The position numbers and the translations under genes were made by a program. The notes under the pieces were generated by a model. The model was not told where the DNA came from. It saw nothing but the letters and a program-made list of their open reading frames with translations, and searched no databases. Of a stretch of 64,000 nucleotides of DNA, positions 47,972 through 58,100 are shown in pieces; the first letter of the stretch is position 1; the number at the start of each line of letters is the position of its first letter. Location: positions 1,418,501 through 1,482,500 of the forward strand of contig NZ_CP046566.1 of NCBI RefSeq assembly GCF_009740285.1, in the 5' to 3' direction. The stretch comes from Phnomibacter ginsenosidimutans (GTDB lineage: Bacteria > Bacteroidota > Bacteroidia > Chitinophagales > Chitinophagaceae).

Positions 47972-48894
47972 GGGGTTGGTTCATGAGGTGCATAAACACG
48001 TCTTCGATATTAGCGGTGATACGTTGGATGTTGATTTGCTCGTGGCCTAATTGCTGTAAGTATTGTTGCAGTGCTTCTTCCGATTGCCAGGTATCAGAAG
48101 CAGTGATGTGATAGGTTTCGCCAAAAGGGAAAACAGTCTCAATGCCGTTGTAATCTCTCAGGTGCTGGAGCAGCGTGTACATGCTGCCGGCCTTCACCGA
48201 CCATAGCGGTTGTGTGTAAGAATGAATGATATCAGCTGGAGGATTGATCTCGTAAAAAACGACCGTCTTGCATGAGGGCTACACGGTCGCACAACGCTGC
48301 TTCATCCATATAAGGTGTGGCCACTAAAATGCTGAGGCCCTCTTGCTTTAGGTGTTGCAGCATTTGCCAAAACTCTTTGCGGCTTACCACATCTACACCC
48401 GTGGTTGGCTCATCCAAAAACAGCACTTCGGGTTTGTGAATGAGGGCACAACTCAACGCCAGCTTTTGTTTCATACCACCGCTGAGCTTACCAGCCTTGC
48501 GGTCTTTAAAAGGTGCAATCTGTTCGTAAATGTCTTTGATGAGGTGATAGTTCGCTTCGATGCTGGTATTGAAAATGCTGGCAAAAAAATCGAGGTTTTC
48601 CTGCACCGATAAATCCTGGTATAAAGAAAACCGCCCGGGCATGTAGCCAATTTTTTGTCTGATTTTTTTGAAGTCTTTTACGACATCCAAACCCGCTACA
48701 GATGCTGTGCCTTTGGTGGGCAACAGCAAAGTAGTGAGGATACGAATCAGCGAAGTTTTACCCGCACCATCCGGGCCAATGAGGCCAAACAGTTCGCCGG
48801 ATTTTACCTGCAGCGATACATCCTGCAATGCTGACACCACGGCCTTGCCGTTTTGGTAGTCTTTGCTGATGTTATGTGCGGTGATGCTGTACAT
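47964..48894 (-). CDS. ABC transporter ATPase, first-domain YbhF type (frameshifted)
   Basis: About 310 residues. Walker A is GPDGAGKTS, the signature is KLSGGMKQKLALS, and Walker B is VLFLDEPTTGVDV. The frame ends early at 48,232, but removing one A from the A6 run at 48,254-48,259 continues it as DGRFYEINPPADIIHSYTQP and on to the C-terminal part ending at 47,964. In E. coli YbhF both ATPase halves are fused; here they are separate overlapping genes. It energises export by the two permeases. Confidence 0.85.
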
Positions 48895-49048
48895 GTTTTA
48901 TGCTTAATGCTGAAAGCGAAAGGCTGAAGGCTTGTGCGTTTGTTGTTTTTTGTTTGTGGTTGTAGGGATGGAGAAATGGTTTTTCACTCTTACTGGTTGT
49001 TTTTTCCAGCACCTACTACCTGACTACTAATTACTAATTACACCTGCA
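48895..49048. repeat. Word-run intergenic DNA, copy 4 (diverged)
   Basis: The minus strand has AAAACAACAAACGCACAAGC, then AGCCTTTCGCTTTCAGCATT, and further up GTAATTAGTAATTAGTAGTC with AGGTAGTAGG. It shares the ACAACAAAC words with the other A-rich copies but mixes in new ones. It interrupts the operon between the fusion protein and the first ATPase. No gene is seen. Confidence 0.5.
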
Positions 49049-49981
49049 TTACCAGTCCACTTCTCCATACTGTCCAATTTTCAAATAACCATCGTTCGGT
49101 ACCAATACTTTGATAGCATACACGAGGTTAGCACGTTCGTCTTTGGTTTGGATGGTTTTGGGTGTGAACTCTGCTTTGTCTGCAATCCAGATGATAGCGC
49201 CGCTGTAGGTTTTATAGTTCTTCTTGCCATCGTCTACCAAAACTTTTACCTGCTGGCCGAGTTTGATTTGACTCAGTTGGTCGCCGGTGATGTAGGCTCT
49301 TAGTTGCAAATTGCTTAGGTCAGCAATTTTGTACAAGGCTTTGCCGGCACCTACTACTTCGCCGGCGTTGGCATATTTCAGCAATACCGTTCCGTTAATC
49401 GGGTTGATGACATTGCTGCGATTGATTTGATCGGCTATGATGTCAGCTCTTTTCGTAAGCGGTGCTTGCTCACTCAAAATGCTTCTGTTAGCAGTACCCA
49501 CGGTGCTTTGCTGCACATTCATTTGCTGGCGGGTGACCAGCATTTGTTGTTGCAGCACATTGATTTGCGCCACAATATCATCCAGCTGCTTGGGTGTGGC
49601 CGCGTCTGCTTTTACCAATGCTTCAAAGCGACGTTTTTCTTTTTCCAACGTGGCCATTTGTGCTTGCTGCACCTGCAATTGCTCTTGCAGCAATTTGAGT
49701 TGTGGTTGTACATCGTTGGTTTTTTGTTGCAATGCATTAGCACTCGCTTCAATCTGTGCTTTTTGCAGTGCCAGATTACCAGCATCAATTTTTACCACTA
49801 CGCTGTCTTGTGCAATTGTTTGGCCTTCTTCAATGGGCATCCACAATATTTTGCCGGCTACTTCGGCTGATACAATGACTTCATCGGCTTCAAAAGTACC
49901 GGTGGCATCGTATGCCGGACCTTTGTTGCCGCAGGCTTGCAAGAGCCCTGCTGCGGCTATAAGTAGGGTGAGTTTTTTCAT
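49049..49981 (-). CDS. HlyD/YbhG-family membrane fusion protein, lipoprotein
   Basis: 310 residues. MKKLTLLIAAAGLLQAC is a lipoprotein signal (Cys17). The barrel-sandwich halves are VIVSAEVAGKILWMPIEEGQ and VINPINGTVLLKYANAGEVV, separated by a long Gln-rich coiled coil (about 75-190). The C-terminal beta-barrel has LRAYITGDQLSQIKLGQQV. It links the inner-membrane ABC complex to TolC. It follows the TolC gene by 6 bases. Confidence 0.9.
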   Translation of the reverse strand: MKKLTLLIAAAGLLQACGNKGPAYDATGTFEADEVIVSAEVAGKILWMPIEEGQTIAQDSVVVKIDAGNLALQKAQIEASANALQQKTNDVQPQLKLLQEQLQVQQAQMATLEKEKRRFEALVKADAATPKQLDDIVAQINVLQQQMLVTRQQMNVQQSTVGTANRSILSEQAPLTKRADIIADQINRSNVINPINGTVLLKYANAGEVVGAGKALYKIADLSNLQLRAYITGDQLSQIKLGQQVKVLVDDGKKNYKTYSGAIIWIADKAEFTPKTIQTKDERANLVYAIKVLVPNDGYLKIGQYGEVDW

Positions 49982-49987
49982 GTTGAT

Positions 49988-51259
49988 TTATTTTCCTGCG
50001 GTGGTAGAATAGTTGAGTAATGCCTGTACCAATTGCAATTGATGCAGTGCCAATGCTTGCCGTGCCTGGTCTTCTGCATTCACTTCGCGGAGGTAATCGC
50101 TGGCAGTGATAACGCCGTTTTCCAATTGTGCTTTTGCGGCTTCTTTTACCTGTTTTTTCAATGCAATGATTTGGTTATCGGTACCAATGAGTGCCTGCAA
50201 TTTGCTGATTGCCGACTGCTGTTGGCGCAATTGAGCCGTGGTTTGTTGCATAAAGTTTTCCTGCTGTGCCTGTATGTCTTTGCGGTTGATGGCCGCTTGA
50301 ATTTTGTCGTTGTTCTTGTTGTAAAAATTGCTGAGGTTCCAACTCAAACGAATACCTGTTGTGGCAAATGGCGCAAATTCATTTTTCAGCATGTTCAAAC
50401 CCGGGCGGCCATAACCGGCATTGGCAAAAGCACTGATGCGGGGCTGCAGTTTGTTGGTAACGGTCGTAGCTTGCAGCTGATACAAACTGTCTTGCAGTTG
50501 GTAGAGTTGCAACTCCGGCCGGCTGATGTCGTTGGCACTCACCATAGCTGGAACTTCTGGGGCTTCCAGCACAGCATCGGCTGCTATTGTTTGTCCGGTG
50601 TACAATGCCAACACACTCAACAAGCCTTCACGGTCGTTTTGTAATTCAATGCGGCGTTGTTGGGCTTTCAGTTGTTCTGCCTCCATCAGTGCCAGGTTGG
50701 AGCGAAAGGCAGTGCCATATTCCACCTGCGCTTTTACTTTGGCTATGCCCGCTGCTATGTCTTTAAACAAAATGTTGAGCTGCTGTTGCTGCTCATCTAT
50801 CAGCAAAACATTCAGGTAGAGGTTGTTGATGCGTTCTTTTAATTGCTGTAATGCCACATTTACTTCTTCTTCCCGCAACAGTTGCTGCAAGTGCGTCATT
50901 TCTTTTTGCCTGCGATTGATGCCGCCGTCGTATATCAGTTGATTCACATCCAGTGTAGCCCGGTACTGATCTTTACTCAGCGGGTCTATTTTAGGGAAAC
51001 CCGGAATATTACCCACTTGCAAGGCCGTTACATCGGATTGCCAGCTGGCTTGCGCATTTACACTGAGTTGTGGCAAAAAGTTATTATTGAGATTAGCCGT
51101 TTGCGTTTTGGCCGTTTCTGCCGCCAATGCTTTGCGTTTCAACAAGGGCAATTGTGCCGCTGCCTGCTGCTGTACTTGCGGTAGTGTAAGCCGATGCTGT
51201 GCGTGGCTCCACCAAGGCCAGCAACAGAGTATTACTAAATAGGGCAGAAGTGTTTTCAT
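49988..51259 (-). CDS. TolC-family outer membrane efflux protein
   Basis: 423 residues. A signal peptide (ends LPYLVILCCWPWWSHAQ) precedes two repeats of long amphipathic helices rich in Gln, Leu and Ala. DVNQLIYDGGINRRQKEM and IRLSWNLSNFYNKNNDK are the beta-strand/loop segments typical of TolC. It is the outer-membrane channel of the YbhGFSR-like system and begins 3 bases beyond the tetR stop. Confidence 0.9.
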   Translation of the reverse strand: MKTLLPYLVILCCWPWWSHAQHRLTLPQVQQQAAAQLPLLKRKALAAETAKTQTANLNNNFLPQLSVNAQASWQSDVTALQVGNIPGFPKIDPLSKDQYRATLDVNQLIYDGGINRRQKEMTHLQQLLREEEVNVALQQLKERINNLYLNVLLIDEQQQQLNILFKDIAAGIAKVKAQVEYGTAFRSNLALMEAEQLKAQQRRIELQNDREGLLSVLALYTGQTIAADAVLEAPEVPAMVSANDISRPELQLYQLQDSLYQLQATTVTNKLQPRISAFANAGYGRPGLNMLKNEFAPFATTGIRLSWNLSNFYNKNNDKIQAAINRKDIQAQQENFMQQTTAQLRQQQSAISKLQALIGTDNQIIALKKQVKEAAKAQLENGVITASDYLREVNAEDQARQALALHQLQLVQALLNYSTTAGK

Positions 51260-51262
51260 CCA

Positions 51263-51883
51263 TTATGGTTTTATGGCTTGAATGATGAACTGGCTGACAG
51301 CCGTTTTGCGTTCTTGAAGCAGTTGTATAAATGCAGCATCATTTACATGCATCATGCGTTGCAGCATGGGCCGGGCTACAAAAGGAAACACACAAAGACT
51401 CATCACATTCATCATGAGTTGGCGAGGGTCAATGGGGCGAATGATGCCTTGCTGTGCGGCCACTGCAAACTGCTGCGCAATTACTTGAATATTGCCCGCC
51501 ATTTCCGGCCGGATGTATGTATTGAAAAACTCATCGGGGTTGCGGTGTATTTCGCTGAGCACAAACACCGGAATGAAGGGGTGCTCCATCACAATGGAAA
51601 TATAGGCTTCGGTAAAGCGTTCAATTTTTTCGAACACAGAACCGGGTTGCTGAAAAATATCTGCCAACTCGGGCAGCAGCTTGCCAAAAGATTCCTTGAA
51701 AATCACTTCGAACAACTTCTCCTTACTCCTGAAATAATAGTGCAACAGGGCTTTGTTGATGCCAGCTTCATCGGCTATTTCCTGCATGCGGGCACCGGCA
51801 AACCCCTTGCGGATAAAGACATTGCGGGCTGCTGTCAGTATTTTTTGTTCTGCGTTTTCTATCGCTGTTTCAGTATTACCCAC
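51263..51883 (-). CDS. TetR-family transcriptional regulator
   Basis: 207 residues from a GTG at 51,883 (VGNTETAIENAEQK). The frame reaches an ATG at 52,024, but that would run through the palindrome at 51,887-51,905 and into the GNAT gene, so GTG is preferred. The HTH is in ILTAARNVFIRKGFAGARMQ followed by EIADEAGINKALLHYYFRSK. It heads the operon and probably represses it, as CecR does for the ybhGFSR operon in E. coli. The ligand domain (about 60-207) gives no clue to the inducer. Confidence 0.88.
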   Translation of the reverse strand: MGNTETAIENAEQKILTAARNVFIRKGFAGARMQEIADEAGINKALLHYYFRSKEKLFEVIFKESFGKLLPELADIFQQPGSVFEKIERFTEAYISIVMEHPFIPVFVLSEIHRNPDEFFNTYIRPEMAGNIQVIAQQFAVAAQQGIIRPIDPRQLMMNVMSLCVFPFVARPMLQRMMHVNDAAFIQLLQERKTAVSQFIIQAIKP

Positions 51884-51886
51884 TTG

Positions 51887-51905
51887 GTTTAACCGTTTGG
51901 TTAAA
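51887..51905. promoter_or_regulatory. Candidate TetR operator
   Basis: TTTAACC (51,888-51,894) and GGTTAAA (51,899-51,905) form a perfect dyad around GTTT, just upstream of the tetR GTG. The size and position suit autorepression by the adjacent regulator. Confidence 0.6.
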
Positions 51906-51959
51906 TGCAAAGAAAAGGAATCTTCATTTACTTGGAGCAATTTTTTTATAAGGCTTGGA

Positions 51960-52424
51960 TTATAGGGGCTGGGAGATGGATTTGCTGAAGCAAACACTGT
52001 TGGCAACACCCGCATACTGCCCATAGTTGGATGTTAATTGATAGCCGCATTTCTTGTATAGGGCAATGGCTTCTGGCTGACGGGTACCTGTTTCTAACAC
52101 TGCTTGCTGATACCCGAGGCTCGAAGCCCATTGTTCCAAAGCCTGCAATACTTGGGCTGCCACACCTTTGCCTCGCATGGCAGGTTTGGTGTACATCCGT
52201 TTTATTTCCACTGTATCTGCATCAAAGGGTTTGAAGGCGCCGCAGGCTACAGGTTCTTCATTTTCATACAATACAATAGCATGTCGTATGTGGCTGATAC
52301 CATTGAATTGGGCGTAGAAGCTATGTTCTTCGCCGTCTCTTTCCGCCAGCTCTGCATCGAGCAGTTGTACAAGGGCGATGAAATCGGGAAGGCCGCTGTC
52401 TGTATGTAGTATTTGATAAGCCAT
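51960..52424 (-). CDS. GNAT-family N-acetyltransferase
   Basis: 154 residues from the ATG at 52,424 (MAYQILHTDSGLPDF). Motif A for acetyl-CoA binding is TVEIKRMYTKPAMRGKGVAA followed by QVLQALEQWA. AIALYKKCGYQ is the C-terminal GNAT block. The open frame extends upstream through the repeats to 52,637, but that part translates repeat sequence and is not included. A copy of the groEL terminator lies 11 bases before the ATG. Substrate unknown. Confidence 0.88.
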   Translation of the reverse strand: MAYQILHTDSGLPDFIALVQLLDAELAERDGEEHSFYAQFNGISHIRHAIVLYENEEPVACGAFKPFDADTVEIKRMYTKPAMRGKGVAAQVLQALEQWASSLGYQQAVLETGTRQPEAIALYKKCGYQLTSNYGQYAGVANSVCFSKSISQPL

Positions 52425-52434
52425 CGGGGCAATA

Positions 52435-52472
52435 TAAAAAGAAACCCCGTCTGCATTTGCAAACGGGGTTTG
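52435..52472 (-). terminator. Duplicate of the groEL terminator
   Basis: AACCCCGT (52,443-52,450) pairs with ACGGGGTT (52,463-52,470). On the minus strand it is followed by TTTCTTTTT. It is a near-identical copy of the stem at 52,755-52,792, 320 bases away, and lies immediately before the GNAT gene. Confidence 0.7.
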
Positions 52473-52754
52473 TGTAGAAGGAGGCTGTTGGCTCCGGTCT
52501 TCTGACTTTCCCGACTTTACCTCTCCCGGCCTCTCCAAAGGAGAGGGGACGTAGGGTGGGCGGTTGCTTTTTTGTCTCCGGACTCTAAACTTTCGGACTT
52601 TCCATCTTCCGGACTTTACCTCACCCGGCCTCTCCAAAGGAGAGGGGACGTAGAGTGGGTGGTTGCCTTTGCTCTCCAGACTCCAGACTTTCGGACTTTC
52701 CGTCTTCAGGACTTTCCGACTTCCCCGACTTTCGGTCTTCCCGTCTCTCGAGTG
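52473..52754. repeat. GACTTTC word-run region with two GGAGAGG palindromes
   Basis: Words like GGACTTTCCGTCTTC and CGACTTTC recur, with about ten GACTTT occurrences between 52,500 and 52,850. Two GGAGAGG palindromes (CCTCTCC AAA GGAGAGG at 52,530-52,546 and 52,629-52,645) are each followed by GACGTAGnGTGGGnGGTTGC, so about 60 bases are duplicated. No gene is present; the GNAT frame remains open through it by chance or by design. Confidence 0.7.
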
Positions 52755-52792
52755 AAAAAAGAAACCCCGTCTGCCATTGCAAACGGGGTTTG
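52755..52792 (-). terminator. groEL terminator
   Basis: AAACCCCGT (52,762-52,770) pairs with ACGGGGTTT (52,783-52,791). On the minus strand it lies 50 bases beyond the groEL stop and is followed by TTTCTTTTTT. Confidence 0.85.
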
Positions 52793-52841
52793 TATTGAAG
52801 AGAGGCTTTCGGTCTTTCGGACTTTCCGTCTCCCGACTTTC

Positions 52842-54587
<1,746 letters not shown>

Positions 54588-54875
54588 TTAAACGATGGCC
54601 AGAATGTCGCTTTCACGCATGATGAGGTAGTCGGCACCTTCAATGCTGATTTCAGTACCGGCATATTTGCCATACAATACGGTATCACCAGCTTTTACGG
54701 TTACGGGCTCATCTTTTTTGCCAGGACCAGCGGCTACTACTGTGCCACGCTGAGGTTTTTCTTTGGCTGTATCGGGGATGATGATGCCGCCGGCAGTTTT
54801 TTCTTCCGCTGCAGCGGGCTTTACAATTACCCTGTCATGCAGGGGAGTCACCGACAGTTTTTTCTCTTTGGCCAT
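54588..54875 (-). CDS. groES: Co-chaperonin GroES
   Basis: 95 residues. The mobile loop that contacts GroEL is [19 protein letters not shown], and LHDRVIVKP precedes it, with [20 protein letters not shown] at the C-terminus. It is the cap of the GroEL chamber and starts the groESL operon. Confidence 0.98.
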   Translation of the reverse strand: MAKEKKLSVTPLHDRVIVKPAAAEEKTAGGIIIPDTAKEKPQRGTVVAAGPGKKDEPVTVKAGDTVLYGKYAGTEISIEGADYLIMRESDILAIV

Positions 54876-54925
54876 AAAACGTATTGTTTTAGTGTTTTAA
54901 ATGAATGAGTTATGTGCTGGCCTAT

Positions 54926-54942
54926 CTGCCATAATTGTGCCA
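54926..54942 (-). promoter_or_regulatory. Sigma-54-like promoter candidate for groES
   Basis: The minus strand reads TGGCACAATTATGGCAG. It fits the -24/-12 consensus TGGCAC-N5-TTGC at every position but one and has the correct spacing, about 50 bases before the groES ATG. The same bases are also part of an inverted repeat GTGCCA-N11-TGGCAC (54,937-54,959). No CIRCE element was found. The match may be chance. Confidence 0.3.
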
Positions 54943-55063
54943 TGGGCGGCAACTGGCACTTGTTAAAGCCATTTTTGCAGATTGGTACGTATATCTGCTG
55001 TCATGTGGCGGATATTCTGTACAATTTTTCAGCAGGAATTGCCAAAAAGACATTCATCAGGTG

Positions 55064-55082
55064 AACTTGGCGGGGCCAAGTT
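55064..55082. promoter_or_regulatory. Hairpin upstream of the large secreted protein
   Basis: AACTTGGC and GCCAAGTT are perfect 8-bp arms around GGG, 28 bases before the ATG at 55,111. It could be an operator or a 5' mRNA stem. Confidence 0.4.
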
Positions 55083-55110
55083 TTGTATGTTAGCAACCCA
55101 ATAAAGTAAT

Positions 55111-58100
55111 ATGATCAAATTTACACCTTACTTATTGTTAGTGGCCGGTCTTGCAGGCTCAGGTATGCATGCCTTTCAGGCCTATCAAAATGCCGCAGCC
55201 GAAGACAATCAACACACCAAAACACTCAAGGAACTCAAACGCGAAGCCAAGCAGGATGGCATTGACAGAGCCATTGCCTGGGATTATGAGCTTACCCGGG
55301 AGCCCGGTACCGGTAGGGTGCCGGTAGAAAAATTGCTGGAGGTCCGTAAACTCCGCGACCAGATTATTGCCACAAAAAAAATCAATCCGCTGGCACCTGT
55401 TACAGGTATTACCTGGGTAGAAAGGGGGCCAAACAATGTGGGTGGCCGCAGCAGGGTAGCCTGGTTTGATTTGGGCGACGTAGCCAATGGCTACAAAAAG
55501 TATGGGCCGGCTCAGTTGGTGGCGGTTTGTGGTATACCACCGACATTACGGCAGCCTCACCTACATGGATAAAAGTGAACGACTTTTTTGACAATATAGC
55601 CGTTACCTCATTTGCACAAAATGCCAGCAATCCAGCTGTAATGTACTTCGGTACCGGAGAAGGTTGGTTTAATGGCGATGCCATTGAAGGTTTGGGCATT
55701 TGGAAAAGTACCAATGGCGGTACCACCTGGACCCGCCTGACCAGTACCGGCAATTTTGCCTATGTGCAAGATTTGCAATTGGACAATTCCGGCAACTTAT
55801 ATGCCTCTCTACGCAACCGCACTGTCACACAGGCGGTGGGCATTCAAAAATCAGTGGATGGCGGAGCCAGTTGGACGCAGGTATTAGGCGCTCCGGTGCA
55901 GGGGCCCAATAGTCGTGGCGCCGATCTGGAGCTGGCTGCCAATGGCGATATGTATGCCAGCATTGGTTTTTTTGCCACCGGCAGGGTTTATCGCAGTGCA
56001 CAATCCATCCATGGTATCAATACCGGAAATGTGGGTACTTGGGAAGATATTACACCAGACCCAAGTACCAATGTAGTACCGATTGCATCGGCCACAGATG
56101 CGTATGACCGTATAGAACTGGCGGTATCGCCCAGCAGCAGCAATTTGCTATATGCCATTTTTGAAGGAAACGGCACTCAGAATGCCGCTTACATTAAGCA
56201 GTATGATGCCAATACCAACACCTGGACCAGTAAGAGTGTGCCTACCATTATTGACCAGGGCAGCAACTCGAATTTTACCCGTGGCCAAGCCTGGTACGAT
56301 TTGATTGCGGCAGTAGATCCGCTCAACAGCAACAGCCTCTACATTGGCGGGGTTGATGCGCTGCGTTCGGACAATGCCGGCTCTAGCTGGAGTCAAAAAA
56401 CAACCTGGAGCTTGTTTGCAGCAACCGGATATACAACTGCACAAAATGTTCACGCCGACCACCATGCACTTACCTATGCACCCGGCAGCAGTAGTCGTAT
56501 GGTATTGGGTACAGATGGCGGTATAGATTACACTGCCGATGCTGACAATACCACGGTAGGTGTATTCCCCACATTTGCCCGCAAAAACACCGGCTATAAC
56601 GTAACGCAATTTTATGCTGTGGCAAATCACCCTACTAATCCGAATTTTTTTTTGGCAGGGGCGCAGGACAACGGTAGTCATCGCTTTACTGCAGCTGGTA
56701 TGAACAGCACAACACAGGTAACTGGCGGTGATGGGGCTTTCTGTCATATCGATCAGAATGAGCCAAACATCATGATTACCTCTTACGTGTATAATAACTA
56801 CTATGTATCTACCAACGGAGGCACTTCATTTTCCAATCGTTTTAAAGCCAATACCGGAGGTTTTATTAATCCAACGGATTATGATGATTATGCCAATATT
56901 CTTTATGGTGGCAACTCTGCCGGCACCTATTTCAGGTATTTAAACCCAGCTACAGATGGCGCAACAAATAATGTAGCTGTAAGCAATTTCGGTAGTGGTA
57001 GTGTTACTCATGTAAGTGTGTCGCCTAGTATTAGTAACCGCGTATACTTTGGCACCAATAATGGAAGAGTGGTGGCAGTAGACGCTGCCAATACTGGTAC
57101 ATCCAAAACAGGTACGCTGGTTTGGAACTCTGGTATTGCCGGTTCTGTCTCTTGTATAGCAATTGACCCTTCTAATGAGCAACATATGCTCGTTACATTT
57201 AGCAACTATGGTGTAAACAGTGTGTGGGAAACCAACAATGGCGGGGCTTCATGGACTTCTGTAGAAGGCAATTTGCCAGATATGCCAGTACGTTGGGCCG
57301 TATTTGATCCCCGCAACAGTGATCATGCATTGCTGGCAACAGAAATGGGCGTGTGGAGTACAGATAATTTGAATGGAACATCTACCGCCTGGGATCCTAC
57401 GAATACGGGACTAGCCAATGTACGGGTAAACATGTTGCAATATACTCATGGCACAGGTGTGCTTTCTGCAGCCACACATGGCCGCGGTTTGTATACAGCT
57501 CAAGTGCCTGCCCGCACTACACCAGATGTAAATTTTCAGTTTGCAAAAGCTGTAATGACTGAGGCAACAACGGGTTTTGCTGATTGTAGATCATATACAG
57601 ATTACACTGTTTTTTTAACCATATCTAAAGCACCTGTAGGCGATGCAAACGTAACTGTACAAGTGGGTGCAGGTACTACAGCCACAGAAGGTCAGGATTT
57701 TCAAATTTCGACCAACGGAAGCTTTGCAACACCGAGTAAAAACACTGTTTTTCTAAGTGGTTCTTCGTCCTCCAAAGCCATTACAGTGCGGGTGTTTAAT
57801 GATGCTCAAATTGAAGGAGAAGAAGTTATTAATCTCACTTATAGCTTGTCTGGCAGTACAGATGCAGCTACAGGCTTGTCTGCTCAAACTGTAAGTATAG
57901 TTATACCAGATGATGATGCGTTACCATCAGCAGGTGGCATCACCACTGTAACTGCTGGCATATACGAAGCCACATTTACTCAGCCATTCCGAGGTGATTT
58001 TACAGATGCTAAAACACAAATGATTTATACCGCAGCAGAGTTGAGAGCATTGGGCTTGGGGGCTGGAACCATTACTCAATTAGGATTTGAAATCACCGCT

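Noticed and set aside
51960-52637. Long N-terminal extension of the GNAT protein
   Set aside because: The extra 71 residues translate terminator and palindrome repeats (including PSPLERPGEVKSG), and the GNAT fold starts at the ATG at 52,424.
54876-55110. CIRCE element for groESL
   Set aside because: Searched by eye for TTAGCACTC-N9-GAGTGCTAA and found no match on either strand.
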